Below, piece by piece: positions 34,666 to 45,182 of a stretch of DNA of 64,000 nucleotides. Position 1 is the stretch's first letter. Each line of letters opens with the position of its first letter. The position numbers and the translations under genes are program-made. The notes beneath the pieces were generated by a model, which saw nothing but the letters and a program-made list of their open reading frames with translations, searched no databases and was not told where the DNA came from. This DNA comes from Lantana camara (lineage: Eukaryota > Streptophyta > Magnoliopsida > Lamiales > Verbenaceae): the NCBI GenBank assembly GCA_037501455.1, contig CM074861.1, positions 38,332,001 through 38,396,000 of the forward strand. The letters run 5' to 3'.

Positions 34666-35772
34666 TTAGCTCCTTCGATGCTTGATGTCATTAATACGAT
34701 TTGTGAGAGAGGATAGACCAGTCTTTAGCCTTTTCATGGAGAGACACAGTTCATCAGCTGTAGCATTGAACTCCTTGTGTTTTAGTTCCATTTGAGCACG
34801 TTTCTCACTGTCTGCTGATGTGGTACCAGTATAAAACCAGTACCTATTTGAGCAATTAAATTGAAGGCCTGAATGACTTAGAGTTGCAGAATTAAGGCAT
34901 TGATAATATTCAGATTTTTCTTTCCAGTTTCCTGGAAAGGGAATGTTCTTGTAGGATTTGAGCATTTGAGTAAGAATCATAAAGTACGGGAGCCTAAGGC
35001 CATTGGAGACACAAAAGTGCATATAGTGTAGAATCACATGGCCTAAGTTGACCCGGATGTTTTTCAAGAAGGCATAAAGAAGAAATATGCAGGCATGTTT
35101 GAGTTCAGAAAAGTGTTTGTCAAAGGATGAAACTCCAGATAAAATGGAGGACTTGATGATTTCAAGAATGACTGCATGTTGAGGTTGAAGAGTTTGTGAA
35201 GAGAGTTCCCAATTTTCAATATCTTTACCACCCCAAAGTAAAAGCTTTGCATCTTCCTAAACAAAGGAATCATTTTCAGGAATTGTGTGCAACTCAAAGA
35301 AAGTGACACCAGTGTTGGGACACCCGATAAGTAAGTTGATAGACTCAGTGGTGAAGCAAATTTCTTGACCAAGCACTTATGACTTAACAAGCGAGCACGA
35401 TCCATCAATCTGTTTGAAAAATTGAGCATTGGCATAGAATAGAGTGCATAACATAGGATAAACAGGTTGATCAATATGCAACAGTTTGAGCAATCCAAGT
35501 TCATTAAATCTGTCAGCCAGCCCAGACTGGTATAGTTCAGGAATTTTGATTGTCATACCTCTATACCACTTCTTTAGCAGAAGTTCTTCAGAGAAGAGCA
35601 GAAATGCTTCGTTGGTTTTGAACAGAAGAGCTGGATCAATTGTTTGGATGGAAAGATCAGATGTATTTCTGTCTTCTTCATCCTGAGCTTGATGTAGGTT
35701 GCTCTGGGTAGCTGACCATTGTGAGGTGGTTTGTTCAGAGGAAGAGCCAGGACCTTTGAGTTTATCACTCAT
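34666..35772 (-). pseudogene. Extra ORF, plant transposon-protein-like, frameshifted
   Basis: Three overlapping open stretches on the minus strand (35377-35772, 35064-35504 and 34666-35067) continue one another across frameshifts and total about 330 codons. The first has KKWYRGMTIKIPELYQSG, LGLLKLLHIDQPVYPML and TLFYANAQF. This pattern resembles the 'putative plant transposon protein' region found next to gag in some plant retroelements. The last part is helical (ELKHKEFNATADELCLSMKRL). It lies between gag and the 3' LTR, where pol would be expected. Function is unknown, and the family assignment rests only on the look of the motif. Confidence 0.45.
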
Positions 35773-35799
35773 TTTGGGGTTGAGGTGTTCTATTGCTCA

Positions 35800-37930
35800 G
35801 AGATGGTATGAGAAATTTAACTGATATCTTTGTGTGTGAAAGTGAATAGAGCAGAGAGCTTGGAGGAAGTTCAGATGAGGGTTTGAGAATGAATTGCACA
35901 AGAACCTATGATCCAAGAAAAGTCAATAACTTTCACACGCGGGCAATAGTTAAGTGTTGGTATTTGGCATGTTTTGATAGGAGCTTTAGGCACGTGTACT
36001 TAGATAGAAAAATGTAGACCATTGATTTCATGAAGAATGAGTCAGCAGGTCATTCAACCAATATCATTGTTAAGCTCAGTCAAAGCAGTTAAATTCATTG
36101 ATTCCGATGTTGGTACCGCCCTGGTTCCTGAGTGCAAGCTGATATGCAGTATATAGATCTTTTCTTTTGAACAAGATTAATGCTTTAATAAATGAGTTTT
36201 CATGATTGAAGAATGAATGTCCTTACTTGCATGAGAGTAAGATAATAAAGGATTGATGCAAGATGATGATCTATGATTGAATACCTTTCTCATGAGTTTG
36301 GCCAAGTTCAGGATATATAATTTTCATGCAAATTTTATGATGCAAGCCACAAAGATACAGCGAGTCTGAGCACATAGGAGTTCAATAATCATTTTGAGCT
36401 TTTCTCAAGAGTATAATGTGACAAAGCCAACAAATAAGCAAATGATTTTAATCAAGGATCAATTTTGAGAACTTATTTTTAAGAGGTTCTAAATATTTAA
36501 AACAAAAGTTCAAGCCACAAGTTTGACTTGGGCTCATAGACCAAATTTGATCAGATTGATCTACAAATAACCTCAAAAGGTAAGTTTACCATTTTGTGAA
36601 TGTGCAATCATGAAGCAAATCAAAAGCTTAACTCAAGGCATTGATCTGAGTCAGAAAGATGAAGTCATGATAATGCATCAGATATTAATTGGCTTTTAGG
36701 AGTCCATGAACAATCATCCATTTCGGCAAAAGAGTTTTTCAGAAGTAGACAAGTTTATTGGATGATTAAGAACAACATAGGCAATATGCAAAGCAGATTT
36801 GATTCAGGTTTTTAAAGAGATTTTTATGAGAGATAGGAACCAACAGAACCAATTACAGATTGAGAGAGAGAGAGAGAGAGATAATTGCATGGAAGGTTTT
36901 ATATTGTTCAAGGCATTCAAGCAAAGGAAGTGCACAAAGAGATTTCAAGTGTTATGACAGTACAGCAACAGAATGCACGTATTTTATGTAGATTGCCACA
37001 AATTCAATCGACTCAATGAACCAATTGTTTTGATTTGTGCGTGAATTGAATGAGCCAAGCAAGTGAATTTCTTGAGGATTCCTCAGATGCATGTTTAGGC
37101 AAGAGTAAGGACAATTGAGTCTTCAAGATTTAATATCAGATGCTTAGAGACAAAAGCAATCTTCAATTCATGCAACTCAAGGATGCACAATTTTCTTTCA
37201 AAGAGTGACTTTATTCCGAGAGAACCTTTAAATTCATCAGGTAAAGCACATGAGATTTGCAAGCAGAAAGACACTCATTACTAGTGCAGTGAGACACATT
37301 CTACTCAATTTTTATGAGATTTTAGGATCCAAGATCAGGCAGCATATTGGATAAGACGAGACAATGCAAGTAACTTTGAGCACATAACAACTTATTTCAT
37401 AGGAGTCATATTCAATCAACTAATTTTCAATAAACGTCCCTTCTTAGTATGACTCAAAACAGATACATGTGACACCGAGTAGATTTGTTTCAAGTTCCTT
37501 TTACTAAGTATGACACCAGCTGTGGAACAATCTATACCAACTTGTAACAGGGAAGACATAATTAAATTTTTGATTTCATTGAAGCACTTTGGACATTCTC
37601 AGAAGATTTAAGCACTTAAGCACAAGATTCTGTCAGAGAAAGTTCAATGAATATACAAGAATTTTTAGACGTTAATCATCTTTGATGTTTTCGTGTTTAT
37701 GAAAGAACAACCTTGTCATGTGAGCAATTACCATACAAAAACAAATATTATCTTAGCAATGCAAGAGCTCATGAGAACATTCTAATCTCAGGCACACAAT
37801 TAACAAAATCATTGGCACAACATTCAATCAAGAGAGCTATGAAGAATAGTACCACATTATATCCACTGTTACTCTTTACCTTTCTTGTCATCAGTGGTAT
37901 ACCTGTTACTTACTTCATGGTTTTGAAGAG
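35800..37930. other. Noncoding interior of the LTR element
   Basis: About 2.1 kb without a believable frame on either strand. It holds a GA microsatellite (36863-36880) but no copia pol motif that I can recognise. Confidence 0.55.
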
Positions 37931-38331
37931 ACTGTAACCCATTTGGTATTTCTTTGGTGTCTTAGTTCCCTGTCTCTGTTGCCTGCAAAGTGTGAAACTG
38001 TTTTTGGTACCCTTTGTGTTTTGGGTCCTACATTGTTAGTGTTTGGAGAGGAGCTTTTCTGAGTCCAAGTCCTCCTCAACTTGGATTTTTTTGGATGGGA
38101 ACAGGTGTTGGCAAGATGCCCAAACGTGTTGCAATTGTATCAATGTTTTCTTGATTCTTGAACTTTATAAGACCTGAGATGATGTCTATTTCTATTTAGG
38201 CTCAAATAGGAATTTTCTTGAGAAAGTTGTTCAATCTCCATTTTTAAAACATTTTTCTCGAATCTTAGATTGTCAAATATTTGAGCAAATCGTTGTTGGA
38301 GATCAAAATTTTCTTTAAGAAGTCCAAACAT
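37931..38331 (-). pseudogene. Coiled-coil and second zinc knuckle after the copia Gag
   Basis: Downstream of gag, a coiled-coil stretch (FEKNVLKMEIEQLSQENSYL) is followed, after an in-frame TGA, by NCNTFGHLANTC. This is the second knuckle typical of the Gag to protease linker in copia polyproteins. The VPK-type repeats that normally follow are visible as QRVPK and TKWV. Confidence 0.55.
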
Positions 38332-38460
38332 TTTGCTTTCAAGAATTTTGTTTCTAGCAGTTAATTGTTTAATGTTTTCCCTATATTGAGCTACAACATC
38401 AATAGAGCTGACTTCATTTTTAGAATCCGAAACATAAGGTGTGGAAGAGTTTGTACCTGA

Positions 38461-39498
38461 CTATACCTGATCGTTTACCATAAGCCCAAGACAGTCCTCT
38501 TCATCTTCAATGGCTTCGGAGTCTGAATCACTCCATGTTGCTTTGAACGAGGTCTTTCTCTTGTCCTTCATGATGTTCTCCTTCAACTTGGGGCAATCAG
38601 GCCTGACATGTCCGGGTTCCCAGCATTTGTAGCAGATGACATTGTTGTTTTGAGAGGAGCTGGAACCAGATTTCTTACCAGAGTTGTTCCTTCGGAATCT
38701 GCTTTTGGTATAAGAAAGTTGCTTTAATCTCCTTGTGACAAGAGCAATTTCTTCATCAAGTTTGCTTTCATCTTCTTTATCACTGTCATTGTCTATATTG
38801 GTGTTGAAGGCTATGTTCTTCTTAACTTCAGAATTTTCTTCTTTGGGAATCAATGCAAGCTCATGGGATGTAAGAGACCCAGCGAGCTGAGCAATTGTCA
38901 TCCTTGTAAGATCCTTTGCTTCATGAATGGTTGTGACTTTGGGAGTCCATTCTTTGGGAAGAGATCTGAGAATCTTTCGAACTTGATCCTCCTCAGGTAC
39001 AGCTTTTCCAAGGGCAAACATCTTGCTGACAATCTCCATGAAGTTTGTGTACATTTCACTGATTGTCTCTCCATCCTTCATGCGGAACATTTCGTACTGG
39101 TGGTTCAGCAAGGCCAGTCTTTCCTGACGAACTTGGGATGATCCTTCATGCGTGACCTGCAACATTTCCCACATATCTTTGGCTGTGTCACAAATACTAA
39201 CACGGTTGTACTCACTTTTGCATAGTGAGCAGGATAAGATATTTTTGGCTTTTGCATTCATTGATATCATTTTTTTATCCTCAGCTATAAACTCGTGCTT
39301 TAGCTTGGGAACTTTTGTACCATCCACAGTTTTCATAGGTATTTTTTAACCTTCCGTGACAATTTCCCACAAGTCATAATCAATGGAGATAAAGTACTCC
39401 TCAATTTGATTTTTTTATGTGGCATAGTTTGAGCCATCAAGCAGCGGAGGTCGAGTGTATGACACCCCCTCAGCATATATCTCATTTTGAGATGCCAT
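38461..39498 (-). pseudogene. Copia-type Gag (UBN2) with two in-frame stops
   Basis: The start MASQNEIYAEGVSYTRPP is at 39498. The next 50 codons contain two TAA stops (at 39415-39417 and just before 39340). From 39336 the frame is open for 291 codons: TAKDMWEMLQVTHEGSSQV, LLNHQYEMFRMKDGETISEM, KILRSLPKEWTPKVTTIHEA, then a basic tract and the zinc knuckle CYKCWEPGHVRPDC. This is the UBN2 Gag fold of Ty1/copia elements. The early stops imply that this copy makes at most a truncated Gag from an internal ATG. Confidence 0.85.
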
Positions 39499-39548
39499 TG
39501 GACCGTTTAAGTCTTGGCTGTTAAACCAAACGGAATTTTGAGTACCAA

Positions 39549-39560
39549 GCTCTGGTACCA
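39549..39560 (-). other. Primer binding site
   Basis: The element strand reads TGGTACCAGAGC, one base from the initiator Met tRNA complement TGGTATCAGAGC. It lies two bases inside the 5' LTR. Confidence 0.85.
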
Positions 39561-39562
39561 CT

Positions 39563-40761
39563 TGTTAGAAATCAAGAGGGGGGGGGGGGGGGGGTGAATT
39601 GATCTTATAGACTTTTTCGCACAATGCTATGTACAACTTCGATAGATCAATCAGAGTGACCAATCAACACATAAATATATGAAAGATAATCTTGTTGAGT
39701 CAATCGCAAATATTCAGAGCTAGCAAGCTCATGCAGAAGTATCAGAGTGATGATGCAGCTAAATCAATCTTCAATGATTCAACTTGAATCAATATAGATA
39801 TAGTTTCAAGATAAAGATCTTGAGTGTAACTTTTAAGCACAGATCTTGAACTCTGCAGTTTCACAATCTCGGTTCTTTGGGAATTTAGCTTCTAACCCAG
39901 TCGAAGCAAAGCTTCAAATTATCACAACTTCAAATCTTGGTACATGATATGTTCAATGGTCACAACTTCTTTAACCAAGATATTTCAAATACACAATGTT
40001 CATGTAGTCCCGATGCTCAACCAAGAGCTTATCAAGATGATGGATATAGAACAGATAAAGCACAGAAGAATAGCTCTGCCTAGAGCAAACAGGTCTTAAC
40101 CAAATATAAAGAAAAGCAAGAACACGAGACAAGATTGTTTAGAGAGGTTTGGCCTACAAGGTTGTGTAAAACACTAACCAAGAAGATTAATCCTCTACCT
40201 AAGGTTGTTAAGCTTAGGATTTTCAACCGATCACTTTGATAGAATGAAAGATTACAAAATACAACACAAATAGAGCCTGTTCGGTACCCTCAGCAAACTA
40301 AGGCCCGGTACAATACGAACCAAACTCTAGGATCCCCAAATTTCTTGTAACCCTAGCCACCAAAAGACACTAACTCTTTTATCCGGTGTAAACAAAGTAG
40401 CAGCAAACAAAGAATGGAAGAATCAGGTTCTTGTGTTGAAGATGATCCTCTTTTATAGCTTGAATAATATAATGACCGTTGCACCAATTTTGAAATTCAA
40501 ATTGGTTGTCTTCCCAAGGCATCAACGTCTCTTGTTTATTTTCTTTCAGCAGTGCCAACAAGTGGGAGAGAGATTATCAAGACTTGAGTTCCTGAAAGAG
40601 GTTTTTGCAAGTTGTAATATAATATTGTTTAATCCCTCAAAACCTGTGCAACATGTTTCCACTAACTGATCTCAGGAGGTATTCTGGAAAGGTTTGTTCC
40701 AGTGATGCTTCCGATACAGTCACACTTCTTTTGGCTCAATCAAAAACTTTGATGTTCAACA
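39563..40761 (-). repeat. 5' LTR (1199 bases)
   Basis: Pairs with 33038-34239. The G run is at 39578-39594. Confidence 0.9.
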
Positions 40762-40766
40762 GACCT
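40762..40766. repeat. Target site duplication GACCT (right)
   Basis: Partner of 33033-33037. Confidence 0.92.
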
Positions 40767-41187
40767 CATAGTTGTTATAAAAAAACACTTCTTTTTTTCT
40801 TTTTTTTTTAAAGAGAATCAATGTTGGTTCCCCAACTATCCCCAATAAAATTCAAACCCATGATCTACCACTTTACAGGTACAAATGTACCACTAAGTTA
40901 TCTGCTTGTCTTTGCAGAAGAACACCATGTTCTAAAGAACACCTTGAACATGGTGTTATTTGTAATTTTTTACCAATGTTTTTTTTGTTATAACTTTTGT
41001 TCAAATGTCAAAATGTTTTTCGTAAATTTTCAACAATGAACTTGTTCATAATTAGATTAATCTAGGGCTAGTTGTAATTATCCCGATAAACTTTAATTTT
41101 GCGGGGGCAGGCCATACAGCTCCAGAAAACAATCCTAAGGAATGTTTTGGAATGTTTGAGAGATGGTTATCTTCCTCATCGCTCTAG

Positions 41188-41608
41188 CCACCCATAAATC
41201 GATGTTGCTTGTTTGATCATTATATCCAAAATATGCACAATAATATTTATTACCTTTTATTTCTGTTTATTTGTACTGTCTCACTAGTACTGAGATAATC
41301 ATCGTCTGTATAGACTTTGTATGGTATTGGGGGTTGGATTATAATGATGGATTCTTAAGTAAAGGGAATTTTTTATAATGACACCTTTAATTCAATTGGG
41401 GTACAAGTAATTAGCCAAATTGTATTGGGTGAAAACATGCTAGTCCAAAGGTATTGACTTGGAATTGTTTCTCACTGAAGAACAATTACACGGAATTAAG
41501 AATAACTCTGAATTGAGTTCAAAGAATACGATCAATGATATGTACATTATTCTAGCTAAGTGGATGTACATTATTCAACAACAGAAAGAATGTGAAAACT
41601 TGGCATGA
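41188..41608. other. 3' flank of the SCPL pseudogene
   Basis: AT-rich. The first 200 bases would be the 3' untranslated region of the pseudogene. Nothing else is recognisable. Confidence 0.35.
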
Positions 41609-41809
41609 ATGCAACAACAATTGAACGAATATGAAAGAAAGCAGTTAAGTAAGGAATTTGGAATTTATTTTCTAGTTGATGACGCTGCAAATCCTTCTTA
41701 TGACTTCATTTTGCTTTGTTGGTGGAATCTCCCTCATTCTCCTAATAGCATCTGTGAAATCAACTGCAAAAATTTGGGGATTTCAACTGTACTTAGAGAC
41801 TATGCTTTC
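41609..41809 (+). pseudogene. hAT transposase C-terminal (dimerisation) fragment
   Basis: The frame reads LNEYERKQ, then YDFILLCWWNLPHSPNSI and LGISTVLRDYAF. This follows the pattern of the hAT dimerisation domain, in which a FDxLxWW block is followed by a (I/V)STVxSExAFS block. The last part is degraded (STVLRDYAF) and the fragment ends at the LTR starting at 41810. Only about 65 residues remain. Confidence 0.6.
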
Positions 41810-42013
41810 TGTTGAGTATTGATCTGTTAACTATAGAGAACTCCATAATTGGGGAAAAACTTTTCTGTATTCTATATGGTTCTGTGTAAAGCTACAAAGT
41901 ACAAAGAACGTATATAGACAATATACAACCCTAGGCTAGAAAGGAAAGAGAATAATTATACATAATTATGTAACTAAACAAACTCCTAATTTCTAGCTTT
42001 CCTTTCATCAACA
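41810..42013 (-). repeat. 3' LTR (204 bases) of the copia element 41810-54060
   Basis: Starts TGTTGAGTATTG and ends TTTCATCAACA. A polypurine tract (element strand CTTGAGGGGGAG, 42014-42025) lies directly inside it and the pol stop directly beside that. No 5' LTR was found because the element is truncated on the right. Confidence 0.75.
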
Positions 42014-42908
42014 CTCCCCCTCAAGTTGTATTATCGGATCTCCGATATGCAACTTGCTCAAGACTTCCCCAAAAATCCTACCGTTAACTGCCTTCATCAA
42101 GATATCTACTAGTTGATCCTCTGACCTCATGAACGGTAGCTTGATTACTCCTTCCTTAATCTTCTCCTTAATAAAGTGTCTATCTGCCTCTACATGTTTC
42201 GTACGATCATGCTGCACTGGATTCTCGGATATACTTATCACAGCCCGATTATCACACATGAGGTTACACACCCTGGTTACTGGAATGCCAATCTCCGAAA
42301 GCAATTTCCTTAGCAAAAGAACTTATGCCACTCCTCGAGCAATCCCTCTAAATTCTGCCTCTGCACTCGAAAGTGCAACCACTTTCTGTTTCTTACTCCG
42401 CCATTTCACCACGTTTTCTCCAACAAGAGTAAAGTAACCAGAGGTAGACCTCTGGTCCCCTGGACTTCTAGCCCAATCAGCATCTGTATAGGCCTCAATG
42501 TTCAGATGTCCGTTCTTCTGGAACAGAACCCTTCGTTCTGGACATCCCTTCTAATACCGGTAAACCCTGATCGCTGCATCTAAGTGTTCCTTCTATGGCT
42601 TGTGCATGAACTGACTCAACACCCCTACTGCATAGACAATGTCGGGTTGTGTGTGGGACAAGTATATCAACTTCCTCACCAGGTGTTGATACTGTGTCTT
42701 ACCTGCCTCTGGCGCCCCTTCAACAATTCCTAGCCCGTGATTGACCATCACGGGAGTGTCAGCTGGTTTGCACTCCAGTAGCCCTTCTTGGATCTCCTTA
42801 CTTCGATTCCGAGAAAGTACTTCAGCCTCCCGAGGTCCTTCATCTCAAATTCCCTAATAAGTTCTCCCTCAGTTGGGAAATTTCTGTTGTGTCATCACCT
42901 GTAATGAT
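42014..42908 (-). pseudogene. Copia reverse transcriptase end and RNase H
   Basis: The C-terminal half of a copia pol, on the minus strand. From the insertion point it reads IITGDDTTEIS, then decayed connecting sequence. The RNase H end follows: LCDNRAVISISENPVQHDRT, KHVEADRHFIKEKI and a terminal QLEGEC close to the polypurine tract. It joins to 52956 on the other side of the inserted element. Stops and frame changes are scattered through 42320-42880. Confidence 0.8.
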
Positions 42909-42913
42909 CATAT
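42909..42913. repeat. Target site duplication CATAT (left)
   Basis: Matches 52951-52955. Confidence 0.93.
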
Positions 42914-45182
42914 TGTTGGAAAACACGAATCAGAAAGCAGCGGAATTTAAAAATTTTCCCAACAAAAGGACCTTGAACTCGCAATCGTGTATCCAAATTC
43001 GTAAAGATAGAAAACTTACTTTTCTTTTATTCTTTCTTGAAGCGTTTCAAGCCACCCAAGAACGCTCTTCTCGCGGCTTGACAACCCGTCCCTCGAAAGT
43101 CTCTTTCTACTTCAGAATCCATTGTCGGGATAACAATCCACACCAACCTAGATTCAAATCATGTTAGGGAAGTTCTTAACAATATAACATAAAGAAAGAA
43201 ACATGAAGCGAGAAAGGCATGATTGAAACTCCCTTCGAAAACCAGTTTTGCGAAAGTAGAAATCTGCCAGCCATAAAACCCTCGTGAAAAAACTCATCTT
43301 TCAGGATATGGACGAACGGTTTTCGCCATCTTCTTTGGTTCGATTTTTTCACTCGTTTTCTGTTGGGTTCAGAATCGTTTCATCATCCCTTCTGATCGTT
43401 TTGCTTAATCCCCACTTTTGGTAAAGCTCGAATCTTCAAAACTTCTAACTTGAAGTCTCTAGAGATAGTCCACCAACTTGGCTACAATCTAACTAGTAAG
43501 GATGCTAGTTCTCTAGTTAGTGTTTAGGCTTAACCTAGGGTTTTATTTAATCTTGGAGAAAGAAAGGTGTTCAACACATGAACCAAGAATTCTCTATTAG
43601 CCCTAAAGGGGAGCATGAGCTCCCCTATATATAGGAAAGGGGAGGGGCGGCCGAACCTAGTCCTAATGGACAAAGGATTTGGTCCCTCTCTCTCCTATTA
43701 CTTGATCATCAAGTCTTTTCCAACTTTGACTTTGAATTCTATTTCAAGTCAACTTTTAAGAGAGCTAAAAATATCCAAACTATTTTTGGGTAATTTTATA
43801 CTTTATTTATTATAAAAATAAATAACTTATTTTTATCTAATTAATTAATTCATAATTAATTAACTAGATTATTTTCTCCAAAATTAGACTTTCTTTTTAA
43901 TTCAAAATTAAACCAAAGTCTATTAAATAATTAACACATTAATTATTTAACATCACATAATCACGTGTGGCACACGTGTCTTAATGACACGTGTCCAATC
44001 ACGTGAGCCACATGTGTGATTTCACACGTGTGGAACCCCTTAAGCTCGATTAACTCGTTTAATCATTTTTAAGCCTCAACTCATGTAACCAAGTTGTTGT
44101 GTGTGACCCTCTAGGTTCTCAATTCAATTAGCAGTGACCCTAATTAATTAATTCACTAATTAATTAATCAGTCCACAGATTAAACGACCATAGTCTAGCA
44201 ACAGGTGTTTAACCCCTAGCTGAATTGGAATGTTCGGATTCGACAGAACCTTTAAGTCATTGATTCATGTGAGATACAATCCTCCTACTTACTATCTCTC
44301 AACCAAGATCTAGGGTAAGGGAATAATCAGAACCCTAATAATCCGGTCTTAAAGTTAAGTGATTTCATATCCATTTGATCTCAATCCAAGAAACCCTTTT
44401 CTTGATGTCTTGATCTACTGCCTTGGCCAAGGACTCCATATGGCATATGAATGACTTACACAATAAGAGATCACCTTGCAAATGCAAGTGTAGGTCCTTT
44501 CTTGATTCTCATTCACTTTCATGAGTCACTTGTGCAACCCCAGCATAAGCCTTGAATCAGTTGTCTAAGGCGACACCCTTTAAAGCTTATACCTAAGACT
44601 ACAGAGTTAACTCATAAAGTGACAAGGAACCTCAAGCCTAAGGATCAATTAATCACATCAATGACTCGTGAGATATTCCCTAATCTGGAAGTTTCCATTT
44701 CCTGAAATAGAAACTTCCTTTCCCATTTAGGAATGTTCTCACACGGGGCACCTCAGTGAACTTACTTATTAAAGTAAGCACCCTCATGTATCACGCACGT
44801 ATCAACTATACACTTTGCACCTCCATAAAACAAGGTGGTCCTTCTTAAGGGCGTGATCCCACAAGCAAGCCTTAGAGGAGTCAGGTTGACACTCCCACTG
44901 TCTGTAGGACTCATCGGCTTGGAGTATTTTACTAATCATGACTTATGTGATATAGGGCTCGTTTCATGAACCATTTCACCTAAATGGTAGAGTCCTAAAG
45001 TCATCAGGATTAGGGGAGTTCTCATACATGCGCACGTAATGGAAACACACAAAATACGTATTGGCATATAAAGAAGTGTTTGCCTATAATCAATCGTATA
45101 TTATTAAAAGATTGTCTGTGATATAAGAAAAGTCCCAAAGCAGATTACGTCGAATCGGCTTTCTAGGGCACTATTCCTAACA
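42914..45182 (-). repeat. 3' LTR (2269 bases)
   Basis: Starts TGTTGGAAAACACG and ends TATTCCTAACA. On the element strand a TATATATA box lies at 43626-43633. Five CACGTG cores lie 330-400 bases upstream of it. Confidence 0.92.
43962..44030. promoter_or_regulatory. Cluster of five CACGTG boxes in the LTR promoter (left copy)
   Basis: CACGTG at 43962, 43973, 43988, 44000 and 44025. CACGTG is the G-box/ABRE core bound by plant bZIP and bHLH factors. The cluster lies upstream of the TATATATA box at 43626-43633 on the element's strand. The right LTR has the same cluster at 51730-51798, and the solo LTR has four copies at 17535-17576. Confidence 0.75.

Larger units (their letters stand above)
33038..40761 (-). 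mobile_element. Copia-type LTR element with gag but no pol, in SCPL intron 13
   Basis: It has LTRs 33038-34239 and 39563-40761, the duplication GACCT, a primer site at 39549-39560 and a polypurine tract at 34240-34253 (element strand AAAAAGGGGGAGA). The 5.3-kb interior carries a copia-type gag (38461-39498), a decayed extra frame (34666-35772) and about 2 kb of noncoding sequence between them. I see no protease, integrase, reverse transcriptase or RNase H motifs, so it is non-autonomous. By eye the LTRs differ at some twenty-five sites or more. This makes it older than the 42914-52950 insertion. Confidence 0.85.
27870..41187 (+). pseudogene. Serine carboxypeptidase-like (SCPL, acyltransferase clade) pseudogene
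   Basis: Fourteen exons: 27870-28000, 28113-28257, 28357-28433, 28535-28657, 28922-29024, 29114-29151, 29235-29336, 30703-30792, 30897-31055, 31887-31958, 32053-32186, 32762-32873, 32948-33002 and 41104-41187. The product would be about 475 residues: a signal peptide (MKLMWWHLVVSFLVLVFVS), GYIGVGE, the oxyanion-hole region GGPGCS, GDSYGGK with the catalytic Ser, SGDHDM with the Asp, and GHTAPE with the His. The sequence style is that of secreted or vacuolar clade I SCPLs, many of which are acyltransferases. Lesions: a one-base loss in exon 2 near 28238, TGA at 28422-28424, the exon 5 acceptor AG changed to GG (28920-28921), a two-base loss in exon 12 near 32855, and no AG before exon 14. Intron 13 has a GC donor. 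Three mobile elements sit in introns 7, 9 and 13. Confidence 0.88.

Noticed and set aside
41609..41815. Small intact gene
   Set aside because: The sequence fits only the C-terminal end of a hAT transposase and runs into an LTR.
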